64,000 nt of DNA from Tropicimonas sp. IMCC6043 (GTDB lineage Bacteria; Pseudomonadota; Alphaproteobacteria; Rhodobacterales; Rhodobacteraceae). Below the pieces are notes generated by a model. It was not told the origin of the DNA. It was given only the letters and a program-made list of their open reading frames with translations, and searched no databases. Both the position numbers and the translations under genes were made by a program. Positions 34,207 through 42,649 of this stretch are shown piece by piece. Every line of letters begins with the position of its first letter. Position 1 is the first letter of the stretch. The stretch lies in contig NZ_SELO01000003.1 of assembly GCF_004146235.1 (NCBI RefSeq), positions 295,304 through 359,303 on the forward strand, given 5' to 3'.

Positions 34207-34937
34207 CCCCCGTCCTGCAACTCAAGAACATTCGCAAGTCTTTCGGTGGTGTCACCGCCATTCAGGATTTCTCGCTCGATATCCATGCGGGCGAAGTGGT
34301 GGCCCTCGTCGGTGACAACGGCGCCGGCAAGTCGACCCTGATCAAGATGATCTCGGGCGTCTACACGCCGACCTCCGGCGACATGCTGCTCGACGGCCAG
34401 CCGGCCGATTTCCCCGATGCCTCCGTTGCCCGCGAGCGGGGCATCGAGGTGGTGTATCAGGACCTGGCGCTCGCCGATCAGCAAACCGTCTACATGAACC
34501 TCTTCCTCGGCCGCGAGCCAGTCAAAGGGCCGCTGCGGCTGCTCGACCGAAAGAGGATGATTGCCGAGACCGATACGCTGGTGAAGGAACTCGACGTGCG
34601 GATACCGTCCGCCTCGGCCACGATCCGCGACCTTTCGGGCGGGCAGCGCCAAGGCGTCGCCATCGCGCGCGCCACGCATTGGGCGAAGAAAATCATCCTG
34701 CTCGACGAACCAACCGCCGCGCTCGGCGTAGCGGAAACTGCGAGGGTGGAAGCCACCATCGAAACGCTCAAGGCCCGCAACCTCGCGATCTTCATCATCT
34801 CGCACAGCCTCGATCAGGTGTTTCGCCTGTCGGACCGGATATGCGTGCTGCGGCGCGGTCAGCAGATCGGCATCCGCGAGACGTCACAGACGGACAAGAA
34901 CGAGATCGTTTCCATGATTACGGGGGTCTCAAAATGA
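34203..34937 (+). CDS. Sugar-type ABC transporter ATPase, single domain
   Basis: A 244-aa ATPase with Walker A GDNGAGKST (about 37-45), signature LSGGQRQGVAIARAT, Walker [14 protein letters not shown] and H-loop ISHSLDQV. CUT2 importers usually have a 500-aa duplicated ATPase (RbsA); this is a one-domain version, as in FrcA-type importers, so it must dimerise. Its ATG overlaps the YhfX-like stop (34203-34206). It is the last gene of the operon. Confidence 0.93.
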   Translation: MTPVLQLKNIRKSFGGVTAIQDFSLDIHAGEVVALVGDNGAGKSTLIKMISGVYTPTSGDMLLDGQPADFPDASVARERGIEVVYQDLALADQQTVYMNLFLGREPVKGPLRLLDRKRMIAETDTLVKELDVRIPSASATIRDLSGGQRQGVAIARATHWAKKIILLDEPTAALGVAETARVEATIETLKARNLAIFIISHSLDQVFRLSDRICVLRRGQQIGIRETSQTDKNEIVSMITGVSK

Positions 34938-35306
34938 ATGGAAGTCCGGCCCGATCTGGTTGAAGCCGCGGTTTCTCAATCGTTCTGCGTTCTGATGCTG
35001 CTGACGACCTGACGGGCAGCAAGGATGGGACGCGATTATTCGTCGGGTCTACGGCAGGCTTTCATGACGACGTTGGCTGAGAGAATGTCAGTTCGCGCCG
35101 CGAACCATTGGATGCGTGTTGAGAGGTCGACAACCATCTGATGGGGCGCGGGCCGCGAGTATTCAATCGAGCACCGCACCCGGCTTCCTGCGCCATCTCA
35201 ATCCAGGTTCTTGCGGCAAAGGCCGACCGCACCTCACGCCGACCATCGTCCGTTCAAACCACCGCTGCGCCGGCGATATCATCCACAACGGTGACCGCCG
35301 CCGCCG
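34938..35306. other. 369-bp intergenic region, no gene seen
   Basis: Space between the convergent ABC-ATPase and response-regulator genes. Short open frames lack ribosome-binding sites and recognisable products. No strong hairpin with T-run seen. Confidence 0.4.
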
Positions 35307-36029
35307 CTATTCGGGGTCAAAGACGTAGCCTATCCCGCGGACCGTTCGGATAAGGCTCGGTTTCTGCGGGTTGGTCTCGATCTTTCGTCTGAGCCGCGAA
35401 ATGCGGATGTCGATACTCCGGTCGAACGGGTCCCAGGAGCGGTCATGCGCCTGTTCGAGGATCTGGTCCCGGTTGAGCACCCGCGCACGGTTCTCGGCGA
35501 ATAGCTTGAGGAGGCGGAATTCCATCGCCGTCAGCGTCACCTCCTCGCCACTCTCGCGAAAGAGCTTGGCGGCGTCGATATCGAGGGTGAACGGACCGAA
35601 GGGCACGGTTGCGCGCCCGCCCTCGGGTATCGCCACCGGAGCCTCGACCTGCGACGGCGCCCGGCGCAGCACTGCCTTGATACGTGCCTCCAGTTCCCGC
35701 AGGTCGACCGGCTTTCCGAGGTAGTCGTCGGCCCCCATCTCGAGGCCGACAATCCGGTCGATCGTCTCTCCGGCCGCGGTCAGCATCACCACGGGGACCC
35801 GACTGTCAGCCCGCAGCGTGCGCAGCGCTGTCAGGCCGTCCTCGCCCGGCATGTTCACGTCGAGCAGGATCAGGTCCACGTCCTCCTCCGCCAGCCTGGC
35901 TCGCATCTGGGACGGGTCATGGGCAGCAACGACATCGAAGCCCCGCTTGCCGAGATATTCCGACAGCATCTCGCAAAGATCGGTTTCGTCGTCGCAGACC
36001 AGGATCCTTGGGTTCGAACCTTCCGTCAT
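35307..36029 (-). CDS. Two-component response regulator (OmpR/PhoB family)
   Basis: A 240-aa regulator: receiver domain at about 8-122 with acidic pocket CDDETD, phospho-acceptor Asp in LILLDVNMPGEDG (about residue 56), Thr/Ser in VVMLTAAGE and Lys in YLGKPVD; winged-helix DNA-binding domain at about 138-238 (LTAMEFRLLKLFAENRARVLNRDQIL, DRSIDIRISRLRRKIE, read in parts). It starts within the stop of the hybrid kinase gene (36026-36029), so it is that kinase's coupled partner. Target genes are unknown; the divergent sulfur and redox genes from 38514 are candidates. Confidence 0.94.
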   Translation of the reverse strand: MTEGSNPRILVCDDETDLCEMLSEYLGKRGFDVVAAHDPSQMRARLAEEDVDLILLDVNMPGEDGLTALRTLRADSRVPVVMLTAAGETIDRIVGLEMGADDYLGKPVDLRELEARIKAVLRRAPSQVEAPVAIPEGGRATVPFGPFTLDIDAAKLFRESGEEVTLTAMEFRLLKLFAENRARVLNRDQILEQAHDRSWDPFDRSIDIRISRLRRKIETNPQKPSLIRTVRGIGYVFDPE

Positions 36030-38239
36030 CGCCTGCCTCCTTCGGCGAGAATTCCGGCGACGAAATCCCGCAATTCCTGTGGCGAGACCGGCTTCTCGAT
36101 ATAGGGCCGGCCTGCTTCGCGCAGGAACGCCTGCGAGGCCCGGCCCATCGTGTCCCCGGTCAGGAACCCCGTTTTCGGCTCCGCGTCCGCGCGAACCCGC
36201 CTGATATGGTCGAGAACGCCCCGCCCGTCGATATCGGGCATGTTCAGGTCGCTCACGATGCAGTCAAAGGGCTGACGTGAAATGGCGTCAACCGCTTCGG
36301 TGCCAGAATAGGCTACCGTTACGTCATAGCCAACGCGTTCCAGCACCTCGCCGTTCAGGTCCGCAACGTCGGCCTCGTCATCGACCACGAGGATCCTGGC
36401 GGCGGGCCGCTCTTTCGCCTGCGCCCCCTCCTCATCGGCCACTTGGTCCAGCGCCGGAATCTCGATCACGAAGCGCGCGCCCTGGCGGTGGGCGGGGTCG
36501 AGCGAGATCCGGCCATTGTGGGTCTGGACGACACGATTACACCATGTCAGGCCGATCCCCTTTCCGTCGCCGACGCCGCGCGTCGTGAAAAAGGGATCGA
36601 AGATCTTCCCGGCGATGTCCTTCGAGACGCCGGGCCCGTCATCTTCAACCACGATTCGGACGCAGCCGGACGCCGTGCTGCCGGTCGTCACAGTGATGTT
36701 CCCGACGCGCCCCGTATCGGCAAATGCCGCCTGCGCATTCTCGATGAGGTTGATGACCACCTGCGCCATCTGGTCGGGATCGGCCCGGACTGCCGGGACG
36801 TCCTCCGCCAGCCGCGTGGTGACGGAGTAACCGGCCTCGTCCAGGCCCTGGCGGGTAAACTCCAGCGCCGTCGTGACGATCTCGTTGACATCCGCGGCGC
36901 CCAGTTCCACCGGTTCCTGGCGCGACACCGTCAAGTATGTCTTGACGATGTCGCTGCATCTCTCGGCGGCGGTTCCGATCCGCGTCGCCTGACGGATTAC
37001 CTCGGGGTCGTCGCTCTCCTCTCGCAGCATCAGCGCATGTCCAATAACCACCGAAAGCGGGTTATTCAGCGCGTGCGACACGTTCGCGAGCATGCCACCG
37101 AGAGCCGAGAGCTTGTCATTCTGGAACATTCGCTCCCGTCGCTGTGACAGGTCAAGCTCTTGTGCCAGTTGGGAAGTGAGGTCACGAGAGTAGGACACGA
37201 TCACGTCGCGCCCTTCATATTCGAACATTCGGGCCGAGATTGCGCCCCAGAACGGCGCTCCGTCTGCGCCGCGAAAACGTGCCTTGTAATCGCTCACGGT
37301 GCCATCCCGGCGCAGCGCTTCGAGGAAACCCGCGCGGTCGGCCGGATCGACGTAGAACTCATGCGTGTTCTCGTTGGTGCCGAAGAGACGGTCGATCTCG
37401 GGGCTTCGGAACAAGACCCGCCCACTCTCCGCCTCGGTCATCAGGATCGGGGCCGGGCAATGCTCCACAACCTTGCGGATGATGGCCTCGCGTTCCGCAT
37501 GCGGTCGCAGGTCGACCAGCGTTGAGACGACACAGGCCTCCCCGCGATACTGTGTCAGCCGCCCGTTGATCGACATCGGCACCGGCGTTCCGTCGGCAAC
37601 GCGGAACATCATGCGCTGTGCATCGACCGTCCCTTCGCGGCGCAGGGTGCGGACATAGGCGTCGCGGTCGGCGGGCGAGATATAGTGCTCCTGCGCGAAG
37701 ACCGTGTCGCCGAAGAGCGCCCGTGCCGTTGGAGAGCGATAGACGATCCGACCATCGCGCAGCCGCGCCATGATCACCGGCATCGGGTTGGTGTCGAGGA
37801 TGTTGCGCAGGAGCGCCTCGCTGTCCTGAAGCGAGCGGCTGTCACGCCGCGTGGCGGTGACGTCCCGGCGGACCTGAACGAAACCGCCCGACTCGGTCGG
37901 GTTGTAGCGGACGCCATGGACGGAACCGTCCGACAGCGGAATCTCCATCTCCCCCGTCGCGTCGCTGCCGATATTCGCCTGCCATTCCCGTTCCCGATCC
38001 GCGGCATCGGCGTAAACGCCGCTGGCGACACAGGCCTGCAGCATGTCTTCCCAGCGAAGGCCGGGAACGATCCGTTCGCGGATCGGTTCCATCATCTCGC
38101 CGAAACGCTCGTTCCAGGCGACGAGGCGCCGGTCGGCATCGAACACCGCGACGCCATCGGAAAGTGCCTCCATGGCCTCCCGGAAGAAGCCGCCATCAAT
38201 GTCATCAGGAGTGTTGGGAGTCGCGCGGTGTTGGTTCAT
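36026..38239 (-). CDS. PAS-domain hybrid sensor histidine kinase with C-terminal receiver
   Basis: A 737-aa soluble kinase (no membrane segment). Domains: three PAS modules at about 20-130 (DGVAVFDADRRLVAWNERF), 140-250 (PVIMARLRDGRIVYRSP) and 255-360 (PILMTEAESGRVLFRSP); HisKA with His about 389 in [14 protein letters not shown]; HATPase with N box NLIENAQAAF, DDGPGVS and GKGIGLTWC; receiver at about 615-730 with DDEAD and Asp in VSDLNMPDIDG. ATG 38239 is chosen; GTG 38248 would add three residues. A cytoplasmic redox, gas or ligand signal is likely. The second and third PAS modules resemble those of the kinase at 45368. Confidence 0.93.
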   Translation of the reverse strand: MNQHRATPNTPDDIDGGFFREAMEALSDGVAVFDADRRLVAWNERFGEMMEPIRERIVPGLRWEDMLQACVASGVYADAADREREWQANIGSDATGEMEIPLSDGSVHGVRYNPTESGGFVQVRRDVTATRRDSRSLQDSEALLRNILDTNPMPVIMARLRDGRIVYRSPTARALFGDTVFAQEHYISPADRDAYVRTLRREGTVDAQRMMFRVADGTPVPMSINGRLTQYRGEACVVSTLVDLRPHAEREAIIRKVVEHCPAPILMTEAESGRVLFRSPEIDRLFGTNENTHEFYVDPADRAGFLEALRRDGTVSDYKARFRGADGAPFWGAISARMFEYEGRDVIVSYSRDLTSQLAQELDLSQRRERMFQNDKLSALGGMLANVSHALNNPLSVVIGHALMLREESDDPEVIRQATRIGTAAERCSDIVKTYLTVSRQEPVELGAADVNEIVTTALEFTRQGLDEAGYSVTTRLAEDVPAVRADPDQMAQVVINLIENAQAAFADTGRVGNITVTTGSTASGCVRIVVEDDGPGVSKDIAGKIFDPFFTTRGVGDGKGIGLTWCNRVVQTHNGRISLDPAHRQGARFVIEIPALDQVADEEGAQAKERPAARILVVDDEADVADLNGEVLERVGYDVTVAYSGTEAVDAISRQPFDCIVSDLNMPDIDGRGVLDHIRRVRADAEPKTGFLTGDTMGRASQAFLREAGRPYIEKPVSPQELRDFVAGILAEGGRR

Positions 38240-38513
38240 GATTCTCACGTAGCCCCCGGTTGTTTCAGCGCGTTTTCACGGCGCGTGCGAAACGTTTCAA
38301 TTGTAACAGCACCGAAATTCGCCCGCGGCCAGCCCTTCCTGAAAAACCAATATATTTCAGCAAACTGGAAAGAAACCTTGGCGTTCTCTGGCTGAAGCCT
38401 TCGAAACACAGCTGCCCGAAAACGGAAATGAAACCGCAAAGGACGGGGCGCAGTGTGATGCCATCGACAGACGACACCATCGTCGATGGATACCAAGAGG
38501 AAGGGAAACACCC

Positions 38514-38687
38514 ATGACCGCCCACAGCAAGATTGACGCCCGAAGCGCCTACACGATCGACGCGGCAATGGACGTGATCCTTCCCCGCCGCGGCGTGGCC
38601 GCACCGACGATGGGCCGCCGCCACTTCCGCACACCCCACCGGATCGCCACGCCGCCGGAGTCATCCTTCACCTCCGCGGTCCGCTGA
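38514..38687 (+). CDS. Small basic protein of unknown function (57 aa)
   Basis: An open frame of 57 codons, MTAHSKIDARSAYTIDAAMD followed by an Arg/His-rich half (GRRHFRTPHRIATPPE) and stop TGA at 38685. AGGAAGGG lies 8 bases before the ATG, one of the best ribosome-binding sites in the window, and the gene ends 34 bp before the cysteine synthase fusion. No domain is recognised. It could be a short regulatory or leader peptide of the cysK operon or a small structural protein. Codon use (GC-rich third positions) resembles that of the neighbours. Confidence 0.55.
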   Translation: MTAHSKIDARSAYTIDAAMDVILPRRGVAAPTMGRRHFRTPHRIATPPESSFTSAVR

Positions 38688-38721
38688 CCCGACTTCCCGA
38701 CACCCCATAAGGACCTTTTCC

Positions 38722-40203
38722 ATGCCCGGCATCAAATCCTCGATCCTCGACACGATCGGCAATACGCCCGTCGTTCGTATCAACAACATCGCCCCGGAAG
38801 GGGTTGAACTCTATGTCAAATGCGAGGCGTTCAACCCGCTCGGCTCGGTCAAGGACCGACTGGCGCTCGGCGTGATCGAGGCGGCGGAGAAGGCCGGAGA
38901 GCTCAAGCCCGGCCAGACCGTGGTCGAGGCGACCTCAGGCAATACCGGCATCGGCCTCGCCATGGTCTGCGCACAGAAGGGCTATCCGCTGGTGCTGGTC
39001 ATGGCCGAGAGCTTCTCGGTCGAGCGCCGCAAGCTGATGCGCTTTCTCGGCGCGAAGGTCGTGCTGACGCCGGCCTCCGAAAAGGGGTCCGGCATGGTCG
39101 CCAAGGCCAAGGAACTCGCCGAGCAGCACGGCTGGTTCTGGACCCGTCAGTTCGACAACCCGGCGAATTCCGAGATCCACGCCCGCACCACAGCGGTCGA
39201 GATCCTAGAGGATTTCGGCGAGGACGGGCTCGACTACTGGGTCTCCGGCTTTGGCACCGGCGGCACGATGAACGGTGTCGCCCGCGTGCTGAAGAAGCGT
39301 AGCCCCAGGACCCGCATCGTCGCCGCCGAACCGGACAATTCGCAACTCCTCAACTCCGGCATCGCCCAGAGCTTCGGCCCGGACGGCGCCGCGACCGGCA
39401 GCCACCCGAATTTCCGCCCGCACCTGATGCAGGGCTGGTCGCCCGATTTCATCTCGCAACTGGCGCAACAGGTGCTGGATGCCGGTCATATTGACAGCTT
39501 CTGCCCGGTGCCGGGCGAGGCGGCGCTGCAATGCGCGCGCGACCTGGCTGCGAAGGAGGGCATCTTCTGCGGCACCTCCGCCGGAGCGACCTTTGCCGCG
39601 GCTCTGGAAATCGCCAAGACCGCGCCGAAAGGATCGAAGATCCTGGCCATGCTTCCCGATACCGGCGAGCGGTATCTCTCGACGCCGCTCTTCGCCGACG
39701 TGCCCGAGGAGATGACCGCGGAAGAGATCGCGCTCTCGCGCTCCACGCCGAACTACCGCTTCGACGTGACCGCGCCGGCCCCTGCCCCGGCAGCGGCGCC
39801 TGCGCCGGCGGCAGAGCCGTCGCTCGTCGCCGAGATCGAGGAGATCGTCGCCTCCAACCCGGTCGTGATCTTCGCGCTGGAATGGTGCGAGTTCAGCTGG
39901 TCTGTGCGCAACATGTTCGCCGAAGCCGGAATCCCCTATCTGAGCGTCGACCTCGACTCGGCCGCCTTCCAGAAGGACAACAAGGGAACGCGCTATCGGG
40001 CCGCCCTGCGCGAGATCACCAGAGCGCCAACCATTCCGCAGATATTCGTCGCCGGAAGCCATATTGGCGGGGCAACCGAGACCTTTGACGCCTTCAACTC
40101 TGGGAAGCTGCAGGCGGCGCTGAACAGTGTCTCGGTGGCTTTCGACGCAGATATGACCCGCGATGCGTATTCCTTCCTGCCCGGTTGGTTGCACCCCCGC
40201 TGA
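38722..40203 (+). CDS. cysK: Cysteine synthase fused to a glutaredoxin-like domain
   Basis: A 493-aa two-domain protein. Residues 1-345 are O-acetylserine sulfhydrylase: PLP Lys44 in NPLGSVKDR, substrate loop TSGNTG (71-76), phosphate loop GTGGTMNG (178-185) and GTSAGA (284-289), dimer region LPDTGERYLSTPLF. An Ala/Pro linker (350-366) leads to a glutaredoxin-like domain (368-475) with Cys389 in EWCEFSWS (monothiol C-x-x-S), cis-Pro in TIPQIFV and GG at 449-450. It makes cysteine from O-acetylserine and sulfide; the extra domain suggests thiol-redox control or reduction of the sulfur donor. Ordinary CysK is about 310 aa. Followed by a strong terminator. Confidence 0.92.
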   Translation: MPGIKSSILDTIGNTPVVRINNIAPEGVELYVKCEAFNPLGSVKDRLALGVIEAAEKAGELKPGQTVVEATSGNTGIGLAMVCAQKGYPLVLVMAESFSVERRKLMRFLGAKVVLTPASEKGSGMVAKAKELAEQHGWFWTRQFDNPANSEIHARTTAVEILEDFGEDGLDYWVSGFGTGGTMNGVARVLKKRSPRTRIVAAEPDNSQLLNSGIAQSFGPDGAATGSHPNFRPHLMQGWSPDFISQLAQQVLDAGHIDSFCPVPGEAALQCARDLAAKEGIFCGTSAGATFAAALEIAKTAPKGSKILAMLPDTGERYLSTPLFADVPEEMTAEEIALSRSTPNYRFDVTAPAPAPAAAPAPAAEPSLVAEIEEIVASNPVVIFALEWCEFSWSVRNMFAEAGIPYLSVDLDSAAFQKDNKGTRYRAALREITRAPTIPQIFVAGSHIGGATETFDAFNSGKLQAALNSVSVAFDADMTRDAYSFLPGWLHPR

Positions 40204-40245
40204 GCAGACATCATCCTTCCCACGGCCTCTCCCGGGCCCGCCTCG

Positions 40246-40275
40246 ATCCCGCCGAGAAAATCGGCGGGATTTTTT
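40246..40275 (+). terminator. Rho-independent terminator after the cysK-Grx gene
   Basis: ATCCCGCCGA and TCGGCGGGAT form a perfect 10-bp stem with a GAAAA loop, followed by six T residues. It ends the transcript 43 bp after the cysteine synthase stop. Confidence 0.88.
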
Positions 40276-40439
40276 ATGATTTCAGCCTGTTACGGCGCGA
40301 CCTTCATTCGAAACACTTGATACACGGTGGCCCTTTTCCTGACCGAAAACTGAAACGCAGGGCCCCTAGAACTCCGGTCATGGCCAGTCGAGACCGGCCG
40401 CCAAACCCAAACGAAAACATCACACAGGATACCAATCAG

Positions 40440-41018
40440 ATGAACACCGCCACCCTGGAAAGGCCCGCCAAGATCGCCAAGAACGGCGTCAACGTTCCCA
40501 CCCTTCTCGCCACCATCGGCGTGGTGAAGGATATGCCCGCCGCCGCGAAGTTCCAGTTCCGCGCCAGGGGCGAATGGGTCAGCGGCACCCACAGCCGCGC
40601 CGCCATCAACGGCTATTTCGGTGCCGGCGAGGAGCAGAGCCGCGAGAAGGATTTCGTGATCGAGGGTGACCATCCCGCCGTTCTTTGCGGCGCGGACAAG
40701 GCCCCCACCCCGGTCGAGTATCTTCTCTCAGCGCTCGCAGCCTGCCTGACGGCCGGTGTCGGCAATATCGCGTCGGTTCGCCAGATCGACCTCGAGTCGG
40801 TCGAGACCATCGTCGAGGGCGATATCGACCTTCAGGGCCTCCTCGGCCTGAATGACGAGGTCCGGAACGGCTACCAGGGCATCCGGGCCACCGTGAAGAT
40901 CAAGGGCGATGCCTCCGCCGAACAGCTCGAGAAGGTCGTCCAGCAGTCCGTCGCCCGCTCCGCCGTCTTCGACATGCTCACCAATGGCACGCGCGTCGAA
41001 GTCGCGATCGAGGCCTGA
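40440..41018 (+). CDS. OsmC family protein
   Basis: A 192-aa OsmC-fold protein. Cys83 (HPAVLCGADKAPTPVEYLL) and Cys102 (SALAACLTAGVGN) are present, but the C-terminal cysteine of OsmC/Ohr peroxidases is missing: the corresponding helix reads QQSVARSAVFDML. A Cys-pair peroxidase mechanism is therefore doubtful, and the protein may use Cys102 alone or bind a ligand. ATG 40440 gives the natural N-terminus; a start at 40380 would add 20 residues and lacks a clear ribosome site. A terminator follows at 41025. It differs from the canonical OsmC protein at 1802. Confidence 0.88.
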   Translation: MNTATLERPAKIAKNGVNVPTLLATIGVVKDMPAAAKFQFRARGEWVSGTHSRAAINGYFGAGEEQSREKDFVIEGDHPAVLCGADKAPTPVEYLLSALAACLTAGVGNIASVRQIDLESVETIVEGDIDLQGLLGLNDEVRNGYQGIRATVKIKGDASAEQLEKVVQQSVARSAVFDMLTNGTRVEVAIEA

Positions 41019-41024
41019 CCGGTC

Positions 41025-41052
41025 GGAAGCGGCGGGTCTCCCCGCCGCTTCC
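41025..41052 (+). terminator. Hairpin terminator after the second osmC-like gene
   Basis: GGAAGCGGCGGG pairs with CCCGCCGCTTCC (12 bp) around TCTC, followed by CTTAAA. It starts 6 bp after the OsmC stop. The poor T-run makes it a weaker terminator than the one at 40246. Confidence 0.7.
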
Positions 41053-41383
41053 CTTAAACCCCAAGGATTTCCCGATGTCTCCCAAGCCGTCTCGCTCTCG
41101 TTCCCGCCCCACCGTCGCACGCGCCGGTGTCTCGGCACCTTCGGCCGGATCGCGCCTCTCCCGCTCACTCGGTCGCGTCCTCGGAATCCCGGCCATCCTG
41201 CCAGACCGCCGCGACGGCTGGATTCTCTGAGCCATACGTCGACATGGCCCGCTTCACCAAAAGCAATCACCTCGCCCGGATCGAGATGCAGCGCAGCGCA
41301 TCTCGGGCGACCGCCCGCAAAACAAGCCGTTTCAACAACTTCCTCGCCGGACTTCTCTCCGGCTGACCCTCACGGAGCCCCGC
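41053..41383. other. 331-bp intergenic region with only doubtful small frames
   Basis: Two short frames are open on the + strand: 41075-41230 (51 codons, Arg/Ser-rich) and 41127-41366 (79 codons, ending RFNNFLAGLLSG just before the flavoprotein gene). Neither has a convincing ribosome-binding site or recognisable domain, so no gene is called. The promoter of the flavoprotein pair should lie here. Confidence 0.4.
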
Positions 41384-42634
41384 ATGACCCGCAACACAGA
41401 CGTCCTGATCATCGGCGCCGGACAGGCCGGGCTCGCCATGAGCCGCTGCCTGACCGATCGCGGGATCGACCACGTGGTGCTCGACCGTGGCGCCATCGGC
41501 CAACGCTGGCGGGCGGAACGCTGGGCCTCGCTGCACCTGCTGACACCCAACTGGATGACCCGCCTGCCCGGATGGCAATACGACGGCCGCGACCCCGAAG
41601 GCTTCATGCACAAGGACGAGTTGATCGGCATGCTGAGCCGCTACGCCCGCTCCTTTACCGCGCCGGTCGAGGAATTCGCCGCGGTCAGGTCGCTGCGCGA
41701 GACCGCGCGCGGCTACATGGTCGCGACGCAAAACGGCACGTGGACCGCCCGGTCCGTCGTCATCGCCACAGGCGCCTGCGACCGCCCGGCGGTGCCGGGT
41801 TTCGCAAGAGCCGCGTCTGGCGGCCTCACCCAGGTGACGACCGCGGACTACGTCCACCCTGCGCAGCTTCCGAACGGCGGCGTGCTGGTGGTCGGCGCCT
41901 CGGCCACCGGCGTGCAACTGGCCGAAGAGATCCACCGCTCCGGCCGCCCCGTTACCCTCGCCGCCGGCTCCCACACGCGGCTGCCGCGCCGCTATCGCGG
42001 GCGCGACATCCTTGCCTGGCTGGACCGCTGCGGCAGCCTGACGGAGGCGCGCGACCCGAGCGTGCCCGGCGCACAGGCGCTGCGCCAGCCATCGCTGCAA
42101 CTTGTCGGCAGCACGCCACCGCGCGACATCGACCTGATGACGCTGGCGCGGCTGGGCGTGCGGGTGACCGGCCGGCTTGCCGGGCTTGACGGCACCGCCG
42201 CGCATTTCGCCGGCACGCTCGCCGCCGACATGGCCGCCGCCGAGACCCGTCGCAACCGCACCCTCGCGCGCGTCGACGCGTTCATCAATAGCTACGGCAT
42301 CGTGGCGTCCCCGCCCGTGCCGGCGGAACCTGCCGTTGCACCCAACCGCGCCGGCGATACCGCGCTCGATCTGCGCGCAAGGGGGATCCGCTCCATCGTC
42401 TGGGCGACAGGGTTCCGCCGCGACTACCCATGGCTGAAAGTGCCGGTGCTCGACCGGCATGGCGAAATCCTTCAATCCGGCGGCGTGACCCCCTGCCCCG
42501 GCCTCTTCACGCTCGGCCTGCCGTTCATGCGGCGCCGCAACTCAACCTTCATCGACGGCGTCGGACAGGACGCGATCGAGATCGGCGCGCTGATCGCGCA
42601 GCATCTCGACCGGTCCGGCCGCGCCGCCGCCTGA
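41384..42634 (+). CDS. FAD/NAD(P)-binding flavoprotein monooxygenase-like
   Basis: A 416-aa two-dinucleotide-binding flavoprotein. The FAD motif is VLIIGAGQAGLAMSRCL (GxGxxG at about 11-16), the second NAD(P) motif is GGVLVVGASATGVQLAEEI (about 165-183), and an ATG motif IVWATGFRRDYPW occurs near residue 340. The order resembles flavin-containing and Baeyer-Villiger-type monooxygenases and putative flavoprotein potassium-transport (CzcO/TrkA-like) oxidoreductases. The FxGxxxHxxxW signature of classical FMOs is not seen. It is 15 bp upstream of another flavoprotein gene. Confidence 0.85.
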   Translation: MTRNTDVLIIGAGQAGLAMSRCLTDRGIDHVVLDRGAIGQRWRAERWASLHLLTPNWMTRLPGWQYDGRDPEGFMHKDELIGMLSRYARSFTAPVEEFAAVRSLRETARGYMVATQNGTWTARSVVIATGACDRPAVPGFARAASGGLTQVTTADYVHPAQLPNGGVLVVGASATGVQLAEEIHRSGRPVTLAAGSHTRLPRRYRGRDILAWLDRCGSLTEARDPSVPGAQALRQPSLQLVGSTPPRDIDLMTLARLGVRVTGRLAGLDGTAAHFAGTLAADMAAAETRRNRTLARVDAFINSYGIVASPPVPAEPAVAPNRAGDTALDLRARGIRSIVWATGFRRDYPWLKVPVLDRHGEILQSGGVTPCPGLFTLGLPFMRRRNSTFIDGVGQDAIEIGALIAQHLDRSGRAAA

Positions 42635-42649
42635 AACAGGAGAAAGACA

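Noticed and set aside
41075..41366. Two small + strand frames before the flavoprotein gene
   Set aside because: Arg/Ser-rich products, no Shine-Dalgarno, not recognisable; kept only as a note in the intergenic feature.
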